From contig NZ_JARVWW010000008.1 in NCBI RefSeq assembly GCF_029846715.1, positions 1 to 64,000 on the forward strand: a stretch of 64,000 nt of DNA, in the 5' to 3' direction. The stretch comes from Bradyrhizobium nivariense. GTDB taxonomy: Bacteria; Pseudomonadota; Alphaproteobacteria; Rhizobiales; Xanthobacteraceae. Below are positions 8,151 through 16,299 of the stretch, piece by piece. The notes below the pieces were generated by a model. The model saw only the letters and a program-made list of their open reading frames with translations. It was not told the origin of the DNA and did no database searches. The position numbers and the translations under genes are program-made. How positions within the stretch are numbered: position 1 is the first letter of the stretch; every line of letters begins with the position of its first letter.

Positions 8151-8774
8151 CGTCGGCTGCCGGAGAGCGCGACGACCTACGCCCAGCGCTACCTCGTGGC
8201 CGTCGCCAAGGTGCGCAAGGCGGAAGCAGCTGCCTCGCCCGCGTCCACGGAGCTGACCGAGGCTGTCGCAAAAAACCTGTTCAAGCTGATGTCCTACAAG
8301 GACGAGTACGAGGTCGCGCGGCTCTACACGGATGGCAGCTTTGCCAAGAAGGTGTCGGAGAAGTTCGACGGCGATTTTTCGCTGAAGTTCTATCTGGCAC
8401 CGCCGATCTTCGCGCAGCGCGACAAGACGACCGGACATCTCAAGAAAAAGGAATTCGGCGGCTGGATAATCCACGCCTTCTGCGTGCTCGCCAGGCTTAA
8501 GTTCCTGCGCGGCGGTGCGCTCGACCCGTTCGGCCGCACCGAGGAGCGCCGGACCGAGCGGAAGCTGATCGAGGATTATCTCGGCATAATCGATCAGCGG
8601 ATTGCCGGGCTGAAGCCTGCGCAGATTCCGTTGCTGGCGAGGCTCGCGCGGGTGCCGGAGACGATCCGCGGCTTCGGGCATGTCAAGGAAGCCAACATCA
8701 AGGTGGCCGCGGCGGAGAAGGCGCGGCTGGAAGCGGAACTGGAGAACAGCCGCTTTGCGGCGGCTGCGGAGTAA
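8140..8774 (+). pseudogene. C-terminal fragment of indolepyruvate ferredoxin oxidoreductase
   Basis: The reading frame ending at 8774 matches only the last ~200 residues of the fused indolepyruvate ferredoxin oxidoreductases of alphaproteobacteria, which are normally about 1,150 residues. Recognisable family segments are TYAQRYLVAVAKVRKAE, NLFKLMSYKDEYEVARLY, LAPPIFAQRDKTTG, GGALDPFGRTEERR and IRGFGHVKEANI. The thiamine-diphosphate, iron-sulfur and gamma domains are missing. Upstream the frame is open to 7887, but that part reads as unrelated sequence. The 3' part is well preserved, so the deletion may be fairly recent. The fragment should not encode an active enzyme. Confidence 0.75.
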
Positions 8775-8800
8775 GAGCAAGCCGGCGCCCACACACTCAG

Positions 8801-8903
8801 TGTCATCGCCCGGCTTGACCGGGCGATCCAGTACTCCGAGACGATTGTGATTAAGTTGAGAAGCCGCGGCGTACTGGATGCCCCGCCTTCGCGGGGCATG
8901 ACA
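8801..8903. repeat. Palindromic repeat element, family B
   Basis: This is an imperfect palindrome of about 100 bp. The outer arms read TGTCATCGCCC...GGGGCATGACA, and inner arms carry CCAGTACTC and GTACTGGAT. Smaller hairpins (CCCGGCTTGACCGGG and CCCCGCCTTCGCGGGG) lie within the two ends. It is of the type scattered between Bradyrhizobium genes. It lies between the oxidoreductase fragment and the convergent FAD enzyme and may act as a structural transcription end. Confidence 0.75.
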
Positions 8904-8916
8904 GCGGTGGAGATGG

Positions 8917-10644
8917 CTAGACCGACGTCGTAGCGGCGATCGGCTTCGCTGCCACACTCCCCTCCGCCAGATGCCGACCCGCGATGTACCCGAACGTCAG
9001 CGCCGGCCCGAGCGTGATCCCCGGCCCGGGATAATTGCCGTTCATGATCGAGCCCATGTCGTTGCCACAGGCGTAGAGGCCCGCGACCGGCGTGCCGTCC
9101 TCGCGCAACACGCGCGCCTGCGCATCGACCTTCATGCCGATCGCGGTGCCGAGATCGGCTGGATAGATTCGCATCGCAAAGAAAGGGCCACGGAGAATGG
9201 GCGCGACGCAGGGATTGGGCTTGTGAGCAGCGTCCCCAAGATGCCGCTGATAGATGGTGCTTCCGCGACCGAATTCCGGGTCACGACCCTCTTTCGCATC
9301 GACATTGTAGCTCGCGATCGTCGCCGCGAGTGTGGACGGCTTGATGCCGATCTTCGCCGCGAACTCCCCGATGTCGGGGGCCTCGACCAACTCTCCACTC
9401 GCCAGATAGCGCCGGATACTGCGCGCAAACGGCTTGATGCGGCCGAAGCCATAGCTCCACAGGAACCGGCGGTCGCAGATCAGATAGAACGCACGATCAG
9501 GCTCGCCATTGCCGTCGCGCAGCATCGCGAGCACGAACTCGTGGTAGGACAGCGCCTCGTTGACGAAGCGCCGGCCGGCCGCATTGACGGCGATCACGCC
9601 GGGCTTGGCGCGGTCGGTCACGGTATGCGGGAAAACGCCAGGGCTTCCGTCAGTACGACGGAACAGCGAGGCTGGCACCCAGTAGGCCGGGCTCGTCGCA
9701 TCCGTATTGAGCGCGGCACCGGTTGCGGTCGCAAGCCGAAGCCCGTCGCCCGTACCGGACGTGTTGGTCGCCGAGATGAATCCGGCCGCAGGTGGGAAGA
9801 AGCGCTTGCGCAAGGTCGCGTCGTGCGAAAAGCCGCCTGTCGCCAGCACCACACCGCGGCGCGCGGCGATCAGGCGATCGCGCGCGCCATGACGGATGAT
9901 CACACCGCTGACACGATCGCCCTGCATCGACAAGTCTTCGACGTCCGCGCTGAATAGGATCTCAACCTGCCGGGCCAGCAGCGAGGCATACAGCCGTGCG
10001 GCGAGCGCGTTGCCGAGATGCAGCGTCGTGCCGCGCGCGCTGCGCAGCCGTTGCCACGCATACTCCGAGACGAGCCGCGTCGCGCGAAGAGTCGGGCGCA
10101 GCGATTTTCCGATCCGGCGCAGATGCGGGATGTCGAGGCGGTTGACCATCATCCCGCCGAACAGCGTGAACTCCGGCAGCGGCGCACGCAGCCGCGCGAA
10201 ATGCGCGCCCAGCCGCGTGCCGTCGAAGACGACCGGCTCGAGCACGCGCCCGCCCGGCGTCGCGCCCAGTCGCTCCGGATAATGGTCCGGATAGGCTTTG
10301 ACCGGCTGGAGGTGAACCTCCGTCTTGGCTTCGAGATAGGCGACCGCCTCCGGCCCGCGCGCGAGGAAGGCGGCGCGCAAGCCGGCATTGGCGGGCTCGG
10401 GCACGGTACTCGCGAGATACTGGACCGCATCCGTGACGCTGTCGGAGAGCCCCGCTTCTTTCATCTTGGCATTGGCGGGGATCCAGACCATGCCGCCGGA
10501 CCATGCGGTGGTGCCGCCGACGAAGGCGGTCTTCTCGATCACCAGCACCCGCAGGCCTTCGGCGGCGGCCACCGCCGCGGCCGTCATGCCACCGGCGCCG
10601 GCGCCGACGACGATGACATCGTAGGTCTCATGCGCCGGCATCAT
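8917..10644 (-). CDS. FAD-dependent oxidoreductase, 3-ketosteroid-dehydrogenase/fumarate-reductase type
   Basis: The 575-residue flavoprotein has an N-terminal dinucleotide-binding motif (VVGAGAGGMTAAAVAAAEG, about 11-30) and a family FAD segment GGTTAWSGG. C-terminal motifs GLYACGNDMGS and GNYPGPGITLGPALTFGYIAG close the FAD pocket. This arrangement is that of the FAD-binding-2 group, which includes 3-oxosteroid 1-dehydrogenases and flavocytochrome c-like reductases. The central part is more like the ketosteroid dehydrogenase branch, but no other steroid genes are near. No signal peptide is visible. It follows the HtrA-like protease gene by about 60 bp on the same strand. Confidence 0.82.
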   Translation of the reverse strand: MMPAHETYDVIVVGAGAGGMTAAAVAAAEGLRVLVIEKTAFVGGTTAWSGGMVWIPANAKMKEAGLSDSVTDAVQYLASTVPEPANAGLRAAFLARGPEAVAYLEAKTEVHLQPVKAYPDHYPERLGATPGGRVLEPVVFDGTRLGAHFARLRAPLPEFTLFGGMMVNRLDIPHLRRIGKSLRPTLRATRLVSEYAWQRLRSARGTTLHLGNALAARLYASLLARQVEILFSADVEDLSMQGDRVSGVIIRHGARDRLIAARRGVVLATGGFSHDATLRKRFFPPAAGFISATNTSGTGDGLRLATATGAALNTDATSPAYWVPASLFRRTDGSPGVFPHTVTDRAKPGVIAVNAAGRRFVNEALSYHEFVLAMLRDGNGEPDRAFYLICDRRFLWSYGFGRIKPFARSIRRYLASGELVEAPDIGEFAAKIGIKPSTLAATIASYNVDAKEGRDPEFGRGSTIYQRHLGDAAHKPNPCVAPILRGPFFAMRIYPADLGTAIGMKVDAQARVLREDGTPVAGLYACGNDMGSIMNGNYPGPGITLGPALTFGYIAGRHLAEGSVAAKPIAATTSV

Positions 10645-10703
10645 GCGGCGGGGTTCCCGAAGCGTGGCATGACACCGTCATACCCCGCCTGGGCGCCCAC
10701 ACG

Positions 10704-11723
10704 CTAGCGGGCCGGCTTGCGCTCGACCGGGTCGATGTCGATCGCCCGCAGGCGGCCGAGCCGCAGCACGTCCATGGCCAGCCGCCGGCCGATCCGGTCG
10801 CGGTCGAGCACGCGGATCAGATCGTCGACGCCGTTGATCTCGACGCCGTCGAGGCCGATCACGACATCGCCGGACAACAGGCCCGCCTTCGCCGCCGGCC
10901 CGTCCGGCTCGATCTGTGCCAGCAGCGCGCCCATCTTGTTCTCGACGCCGGCCAGCACCGCGTGCCGCCGCGGGATCGGCGCGGTCTGGCCGGCCACGCC
11001 GATATAGGCGCGGCGGACATAGCCGTGGCGGATGATCTCCGACAGCACGAATTGCGCGGTGTTGCTGGCGACCGCAAAGCAGATGCCTTGCGCGCCATTG
11101 ATGATCGCGGTGTTGATGCCGATCACCTCGGCATTCGACGACACCAGCGGCCCGCCGGAATTGCCGGGATTGAGCGCGGCATCGGTCTGGATCACGTCCT
11201 CGATGGTGCGGCCGCTCACGGAGCGGATCGAGCGCCCGAGCGCCGAGACCACGCCGGCGGTGACGGTCGATTCGAAGCCGAGCGGATTGCCGATCGCGAT
11301 CACGAGCTGGCCGCGGCGCAAGGTCTTGGAGTTGCCGAGCGCGGCATAGGGCAAGTCGCGGACGCCGTTGGCGCGCAAAAGCGCGAGGTCGGTGTCGGGA
11401 TCGACGCCGAGCACCCGAGCATCGCCAACGTTGCCCTCGACGTCCCGCAGCCGGATCTCCTTCGACGAGCCGACCACATGGCTGTTGGTGAGGACGAGCC
11501 CGTCCGGCGAGATCACGATGCCGGAGCCGAGCCCGCCGCGCTCGCGGCCGTTCGGCACTTTCGGCCCGGTCTCTACCCGGACGACGGCGGGACCGACACG
11601 GTCGGTCACGTCGATCACCGCATTGGAATAGGCGTCCAGCAGGGCCCGGTCGTCGACCGGAGCATCCGCTGTCGTTCGCGATGACGAGCCGTCATCGACG
11701 ATATCTGAGGTAGAATCCAGCAT
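10704..11723 (-). CDS. HtrA-like trypsin-fold serine protease with PDZ domain
   Basis: The 339-residue protein has an S1C protease domain with the triad H82 (LTNSHVV), D112 (DTDLALL) and S189 (NPGNSGGPL). One PDZ domain follows at about 240-330 (GVAGQTAP...LSGDVVIGLDG). Unlike DegP and DegS it shows no signal peptide or N-terminal membrane anchor, so it may act in the cytoplasm. It has one PDZ domain, where DegP has two. It stands between an oxidoreductase and a GMC small-subunit gene on the same strand; a functional link is not obvious. Confidence 0.88.
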   Translation of the reverse strand: MLDSTSDIVDDGSSSRTTADAPVDDRALLDAYSNAVIDVTDRVGPAVVRVETGPKVPNGRERGGLGSGIVISPDGLVLTNSHVVGSSKEIRLRDVEGNVGDARVLGVDPDTDLALLRANGVRDLPYAALGNSKTLRRGQLVIAIGNPLGFESTVTAGVVSALGRSIRSVSGRTIEDVIQTDAALNPGNSGGPLVSSNAEVIGINTAIINGAQGICFAVASNTAQFVLSEIIRHGYVRRAYIGVAGQTAPIPRRHAVLAGVENKMGALLAQIEPDGPAAKAGLLSGDVVIGLDGVEINGVDDLIRVLDRDRIGRRLAMDVLRLGRLRAIDIDPVERKPAR

Positions 11724-11784
11724 GGCAAGAGTCCTTGAGGCTCACACAGATGGTGGCCTGTTGCCTCTCGCGCAAGTGGCCCGC

Positions 11785-12234
11785 TTAGGGTGCCCGTCGC
11801 AGCGTGCCCGCCCTTGCTTTGACCGGATCGAGCAGCGACCAGTCGCCATCCAGGAGCACATAGCCCTTGGGGAACGGCGCGCGCAGCTCGAGCCCGAGCG
11901 AGCGCAGCACGCGGTCGTCGCGGTAGTAGCATTGCAGCACGACGCGGACGAGCGTTGCGGCGGCAGCGCCGCCGGAGCTGCGAAACTCCTGCACCACCGC
12001 ATCGCGCTTTGCCGAATCGAGCTCGGCGAGCGGTTGGTCCGCGAGTCGCCCCAGATGCTCCAGCGCCGACGCCACCAATTTGCTGTCACGGCCAAGCGTC
12101 GCAAGCATGTCGGCCTGGATCGCGGGGTCATCGGCGCCGGGCACCTTGTACTCGTCGCTGGCGGGAACGATCATCGCGGCGATGGTGCGGAGGTCGTCGC
12201 GCTGCCGCGGCGTGAGGGAGAGTGGATCAGGCAT
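11785..12234 (-). CDS. Gluconate 2-dehydrogenase subunit 3-like protein
   Basis: The 149-residue protein resembles the small (subunit 3) family that accompanies membrane GMC dehydrogenases: LTPRQRDDLRTIAAMIVPASDE at the start and YYRDDRVLRSLG late. In the family this subunit helps export and assemble the FAD subunit, often through a Tat leader; here no leader is visible. It lies downstream of the GMC gene on the same strand, separated by a 199-bp spacer filled with repeat A. The cytochrome c subunit usual in three-subunit enzymes is absent nearby. Confidence 0.65.
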   Translation of the reverse strand: MPDPLSLTPRQRDDLRTIAAMIVPASDEYKVPGADDPAIQADMLATLGRDSKLVASALEHLGRLADQPLAELDSAKRDAVVQEFRSSGGAAAATLVRVVLQCYYRDDRVLRSLGLELRAPFPKGYVLLDGDWSLLDPVKARAGTLRRAP

Positions 12235-12273
12235 CGTGTCCTCTTCTAGCGCTCGCGCCGCGATGAAGGTCTG

Positions 12274-12392
12274 CTCCCTCCCCCGCCTGCGGGGGAGGGT
12301 CGGGGAGAGGGTGCTTCCACAGAGAGACTCCCCCAGAGGAGAGAACCCTCACCCGGCACTTCGTGCCGACCTCTCCCGCAAGCGGGAGAGGT
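12274..12392. repeat. Palindromic repeat, family A, copy 2
   Basis: This is a full copy with two terminal hairpins (CTCCCCCGCCTGCGGGGGAG-like on the left, CTCTCCCGCAAGCGGGAGAG on the right) and the middle block GGAGAGGGTGCTTCC...CCCTCACCCGGCACTTCGTGCCG. It lies between the GMC oxidoreductase gene and its likely small-subunit gene and could reduce expression of the downstream gene. Confidence 0.8.
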
Positions 12393-12433
12393 GCAGCGAG
12401 TTCGTCGCGGGCTCTGTGCATCCATCACGCGCC

Positions 12434-14032
12434 TCAATCGAACAAATTGGCGAGACGCTGCTTCATCTGGTCGGCGACGTAGAGCGCGATGGCCTGGATG
12501 GTCGAGGTCGGATTGACGCCGCCTGAGGTGACGAAGACGCTACCGTCGACGATGAAGAGATTCTTCACGTCGTGCGAGCGGCCCCATTCATTGACCACGG
12601 AGCGTTCAGGATCGGTACCCATCCGCGCGGTGCCGAGCAGGTGCCAGCCGCCCCACGGGATCGGCGAATTGATGCAGATGTCGGTCGCACCTGCCATTTC
12701 GAGAACCTCCCTGCCGCGCGCGAGCGCATGCTCCATCATCTTCCGGCTGTTCTCGCTGATCGTGTAGTCGATCTTCGGCGCCGGAATGCCGTGGCTGTCC
12801 TTCAAGACCGGATCGAGCGTGACCCGATTATGCTCCTCCGGCAGGTCCTCGCAGATCGCGGAAAACCCGAGCCGGTGGCCGTTGAGCTTGCGGAAGACGC
12901 GGTGATGATCGGCGCCCCACGGCAAAATCCCCTTCTGCTCGCTGACGACAGCCTCGAACACCGGCCCCGCGCCGCGCACGAACTGGACGCCATAGCCGCG
13001 CACGAAGCCGCGCGACAGGTCCGTGTCATACCATTCCTTGCTCCACAGGCAGGTCGGCGGCGCGCGGTTGCTATCGGTCGGCTCCTTCACATAGCCGTAG
13101 ATCTGCGCATACGGATGGAACATCAGGTTCTTGCCGACGAGGCCGGACGAATTGGCAAGCCCGTTCGGAAAGCGGTTCGATGCCGAGTTCAGCAGCAGCC
13201 GCGGCGTGCCGACGCCGTTGCAGGCGATGATGACGACATGCGCCGGCTGGAACTGCTCGACGCCGTCCTTGTCGTAATAAACCACGCCGGTGGCCATGCC
13301 GTTCTCGTCGGTGGTGATCTCGCGCACCCGGCAGTGAGTACGCAGCTCGACGCCGGCACGGACCGCGTGCGGCCAGTAGGTGATGTCGGTCGAGGATTTA
13401 GCGCCTTGCGCGCAGGCCGGCGTGCAATGGCCGAGATTGATACAGCGCGCGCGGCCCTCGTAGTCCATGGTCGCGACCGTCGTATCCGACGGCCACCAGT
13501 GCCAGCCGAGCTTGTTCATGGCCTTGCCGATAATGGCGCCGGACAAGCCGAGCGGCTGTTGCGGCATCGGCGGATGCGTCAGCGGTGAGAGCGGGTCGCC
13601 CGACAGGCCGGACGTGCCCATCATGCGGTCGTTCTCTTCGAAGAACGGGGTCAGCGCGTCGTAGTCGATCGGCCAGTCATCGGCGACGCCGTCGAGCGTC
13701 TTCACCTTGAAATCGGAGGGATGCAGCCGGGGCCAATGCGCGGTGTACATCACTGTCGAACCGCCGACCGCATTATAGTTCACGACCTTGATCGGCGAAT
13801 TGTCGTCGTTGATCGGATAGTCCTCGGGCCGGGCGCGGATGTTGGGGCTCGACGACCACTCACCGTAGAACTTGGCCTCCCAGTCCCGGCTTGTGCTCGG
13901 ATATTCCGCCGGGTTCATCCAGCCGCCCTGCTCCAGGCAGAGAATATGCATCTTGGTCTCTGCCAGCGACCACGCCACCGCCGCGCCTGAAGCGCCGGCG
14001 CCGATGATCAGGACGTCCACAGGGTCGTTCAT
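12434..14032 (-). CDS. GMC-family oxidoreductase (gluconate/sugar dehydrogenase-type FAD subunit)
   Basis: The 532-residue protein starts at the ATG at 14032, preceded by GGGAGGA. An upstream ATG at 14254 would add 74 residues unlike the family. It opens with the FAD motif DVLIIGAGASGAAVAWSLAE, followed by GGSTVMY. A C-terminal active-site region reads WGGWHLLGTARMG and VTSGGVNPTSTIQAIALYVAD, with the catalytic histidine in GWHL and an asparagine in GVNP. The sequence groups with membrane-bound gluconate 2-dehydrogenase and sorbitol dehydrogenase large subunits rather than choline dehydrogenases. A subunit 3-like gene follows. The electron acceptor is probably a cytochrome or quinone. Confidence 0.88.
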   Translation of the reverse strand: MNDPVDVLIIGAGASGAAVAWSLAETKMHILCLEQGGWMNPAEYPSTSRDWEAKFYGEWSSSPNIRARPEDYPINDDNSPIKVVNYNAVGGSTVMYTAHWPRLHPSDFKVKTLDGVADDWPIDYDALTPFFEENDRMMGTSGLSGDPLSPLTHPPMPQQPLGLSGAIIGKAMNKLGWHWWPSDTTVATMDYEGRARCINLGHCTPACAQGAKSSTDITYWPHAVRAGVELRTHCRVREITTDENGMATGVVYYDKDGVEQFQPAHVVIIACNGVGTPRLLLNSASNRFPNGLANSSGLVGKNLMFHPYAQIYGYVKEPTDSNRAPPTCLWSKEWYDTDLSRGFVRGYGVQFVRGAGPVFEAVVSEQKGILPWGADHHRVFRKLNGHRLGFSAICEDLPEEHNRVTLDPVLKDSHGIPAPKIDYTISENSRKMMEHALARGREVLEMAGATDICINSPIPWGGWHLLGTARMGTDPERSVVNEWGRSHDVKNLFIVDGSVFVTSGGVNPTSTIQAIALYVADQMKQRLANLFD

Positions 14033-14235
14033 CGCAACGTTGTCCTCCCGCCCTCGCCACTTCCCGGGCGATTCGGCCATCACGGCTCGCAAGGCTTCCG
14101 CAAACGATAGGATCAGAGCTACGGCTGAGTAAAGCCGCGAGGCCGGAATGTCGCACTTCGCAGGGCGCAGACCATTGGTATCGCCACATCCGGATGCTAG
14201 GAACAGGGCGAAAGAGCCATCGATAGCGAGACCGT

Positions 14236-15024
14236 ATGTCCTTCGAGAATTCATTTGCCGCCGCCCGCGCTTTCGCGCTCGCTTTTTTTCTCGCTCTGTC
14301 CGGATTTCTGGGCACCTCGGGCCCCGCCTCCGCGCTGACCGCCGCCGCGACGGTCCGCGACGGCAACGCCATCCAGCTCGGCGACGTCACCTACCGCCTC
14401 GACGGCGTTGACGCGCCCGAGCTGGACCAGGTCTGCATCGACGATCACGCCGATCCCTGGACCTGCGGCATCGAGGCCCGCGACCAGCTCGCCAAGCTGA
14501 TCGGCAAGCGATCCGTGCGTTGCGACGATGTCGGCCCCGAAAAGAGCTTCGGCAAGCGGCACCGCGCGATCTGCACGGCCGAGGGCGACAAGACCAGCTT
14601 GAATGAGCAACTGATCAAGCTCGGCTTTGCCGTCGCGCGCGAGCCGATCAAGGCGAACATCAAGCCGGCGGCGGCCGACGCCAAATCGGCCTCGGCCGGG
14701 ATCTGGAAGGGCTGCTTTGTTGCGCCGCAAGAATTCCGCACCGGCAAAAAGGACGGCGCGCTCCTGGGCGTCGCCTGCCGCGCCGACCGCGACAAGGAGA
14801 TTCGCGCGGTGTTGTTTCCCGAGGATCTGTCGATGCCGCCGAGCTGCGGCATCAAGGGCAAGCTTGCGGTGCGCGCGCGCGTCACCGGCAATATCGGCAT
14901 CTATCATTTGCGGGGCTGCCCGAGTTACCCCGCGACCACCAAACCGGACCGCTGGTTCTGCTCGGAGGACGACGCCCAGGCCGCCGGCTTCCGCAAGGCC
15001 TATAATTGCCGCCGGCCGAAATGA
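14236..15024 (+). CDS. Exported thermonuclease-like (SNase-fold) protein
   Basis: The 262-residue protein has a clear signal peptide (about 1-35, hydrophobic [14 protein letters not shown]). An SNase/TNase-type domain follows: [26 protein letters not shown], then [12 protein letters not shown] and [13 protein letters not shown]. The C-terminus has a small cysteine-bearing segment [12 protein letters not shown]...[16 protein letters not shown], as found in several exported nucleases. The usual catalytic arginines are only partly recognisable ([15 protein letters not shown]), so activity is uncertain. It is divergent from the GMC oxidoreductase gene. Confidence 0.75.
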   Translation: MSFENSFAAARAFALAFFLALSGFLGTSGPASALTAAATVRDGNAIQLGDVTYRLDGVDAPELDQVCIDDHADPWTCGIEARDQLAKLIGKRSVRCDDVGPEKSFGKRHRAICTAEGDKTSLNEQLIKLGFAVAREPIKANIKPAAADAKSASAGIWKGCFVAPQEFRTGKKDGALLGVACRADRDKEIRAVLFPEDLSMPPSCGIKGKLAVRARVTGNIGIYHLRGCPSYPATTKPDRWFCSEDDAQAAGFRKAYNCRRPK

Positions 15025-15099
15025 CGAAGCCTATCACGCGCCCGTGAGCGGTAGCCGGAGGCAGTATTCATCCGGAATTGAATTCGATCGGGAGTTGCT

Positions 15100-15231
15100 G
15101 CATTTGTAGGCGTACGCGAGCGCTTTGCGCGAGCGTTTCCTTGGCGGCAATCCGGCTCCGGCCCGATTGCTTTGCTCGGGCGTTTCCTCCCTAGACTTGG
15201 GCCGCTTGTCACAACAAGCGGCCTTCTTTTT
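15100..15231 (+). ncRNA. Candidate trans-acting small RNA ending in a strong terminator
   Basis: This 130-bp stretch lies 75 bp past the nuclease gene and has no reading frame. It holds a stem GCAATC/GATTGC (15147-15152 with 15165-15170) and then an unpaired CCTCCC (15186-15191), which could pair with ribosome sites. It ends in a perfect 10-bp hairpin with a T-run. A stem, an exposed CCTCCC and a terminal hairpin is the layout of several alphaproteobacterial small RNAs. The 5' end is not defined and no clear promoter was found. It could instead be the long 3' untranslated region of the nuclease message. Confidence 0.4.
15200..15231 (+). terminator. Rho-independent terminator
   Basis: The stem GGCCGCTTGT/ACAAGCGGCC (15200-15209 with 15214-15223) has a 4-base loop and is followed by TTCTTTTT. 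The T-run lies only on the plus-strand side, so it stops rightward transcription and not the cyo operon. Confidence 0.88.
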
Positions 15232-15265
15232 GGAACAATGCGCTAACGGCGCCTTCTTGTTCGCG

Positions 15266-15658
15266 CTATGGGCGCATCTGCATGATGTGATCCATCGGCG
15301 GCATGTTCGCGTTCAGATGCGCCATGATCCAGACGGTGCCGCCGACCACCAGGAAGACCACCAGCAATCCGAAGGCCAGCGCCAGCACGTTGTTGGTGTT
15401 ATCGGGGCCCGTGGTGATGTGCAGGAAGAACACCAGATGCACGCCCATCTGCGCGATCGCCAGCACGATCAGCGCGACGGGAATGGAAGGCTGCCAGACC
15501 AGATTGGTGCCGGCGATGAAGAACGACGTCGCCGTAAGCAGAAGCGCAAGCGCAAGGCCGACGACGTAACCGAGAATCCTGGCGCCGACACTGTGTTGCT
15601 CTTCCTCGCCCGGCGCAAGGTCGTCGTGTTCGGTCCGTACATGCGTCTGATCGCTCAT
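15266..15658 (-). CDS. cyoD: Cytochrome bo quinol oxidase subunit IV
   Basis: The 130-residue small membrane subunit starts at 15658, where ATG overlaps the cyoC stop. A polar N-terminus is followed by three hydrophobic spans (GYVVGLALALLLTATSFFI; IPVALIVLAIAQMGVHLVFFLHI; VLALAFGLLVVFLVVGGTVWIM), the standard CyoD pattern. It helps assemble the copper centre in subunit I. It is the last gene of the operon; no cyoE heme O synthase follows within the window. Confidence 0.9.
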   Translation of the reverse strand: MSDQTHVRTEHDDLAPGEEEQHSVGARILGYVVGLALALLLTATSFFIAGTNLVWQPSIPVALIVLAIAQMGVHLVFFLHITTGPDNTNNVLALAFGLLVVFLVVGGTVWIMAHLNANMPPMDHIMQMRP

Positions 15659-16299
15659 ACGCCACTCCCAAGCAGGTAGACCACGGAGAACACGGCGACC
15701 CAGATGATGTCGAGCGCGTGCCAGAACAATGCAAAGCACATCATCCGGCGCAATATGTCGGCGCGAAAGCCTTTTGCAAAAACCTGGGCCATCATGGTGA
15801 GCAGCCACAGCACGCCGGCGGAGACATGCAGACCGTGGCATCCGACCAGCGAAAAGAACGCGGTCAGGAACGCGCTCCGCGACGGGCCGTAGCCGCGAGC
15901 GACGAGGTCGGCGAACTCGCGAAACTCAATCGCCAGGAAGATCAGCCCGAGCAGGCACGTCACGGCCATGCCGAGGTAGAACCAGAACCGGTTGCGTACA
16001 TCGGCCGCAATGCCGGCCATGCCGCAAGTAAAACTCGACAACAGCAGGCAGACCGTCTCGATCGCGACATTCCGCGGCTCGAAGATTTCGGAGCCCTTCG
16101 GGCCGCCGGCGGTCTGGCCAGACAGCACCGCGTAGGCCGCAAAGAAGCAGGAGAACATCACGATGTCGGAGAGCAGGAAGACCCAGAAGCCATAGGCAGT
16201 CACGATGCGCTTTGGCGCGGGGCCGGGATGCTCGATGACGAGCCCGATGTGATGGGGATCGGCGTGGGCACGGCCCGCGGTCGCGATCATCGACATCAA
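15655..16299 (-). CDS. cyoC: Cytochrome bo quinol oxidase subunit III
   Basis: The 214-residue protein has five membrane spans. It carries family segments GFWVFLLSDIVMFSCFFAAYAVL, NVAIETVCLLLSSFTCGMA and GCHGLHVSAGVLWLL, with a closing span WHALDIIWVAVFSVVYLLG. It overlaps cyoB by 4 bp upstream and cyoD by 4 bp downstream. In the complex it is a structural subunit of the proton-pumping oxidase. Confidence 0.93.
   Translation of the reverse strand: MMSMIATAGRAHADPHHIGLVIEHPGPAPKRIVTAYGFWVFLLSDIVMFSCFFAAYAVLSGQTAGGPKGSEIFEPRNVAIETVCLLLSSFTCGMAGIAADVRNRFWFYLGMAVTCLLGLIFLAIEFREFADLVARGYGPSRSAFLTAFFSLVGCHGLHVSAGVLWLLTMMAQVFAKGFRADILRRMMCFALFWHALDIIWVAVFSVVYLLGSGV

Noticed and set aside
8043..8957. 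Minus-strand frame of 304 codons covering the oxidoreductase fragment and repeat B
   Set aside because: It runs straight through a non-coding palindromic repeat and has no family likeness. The real minus-strand remnant at 8012-8150 is in another frame.
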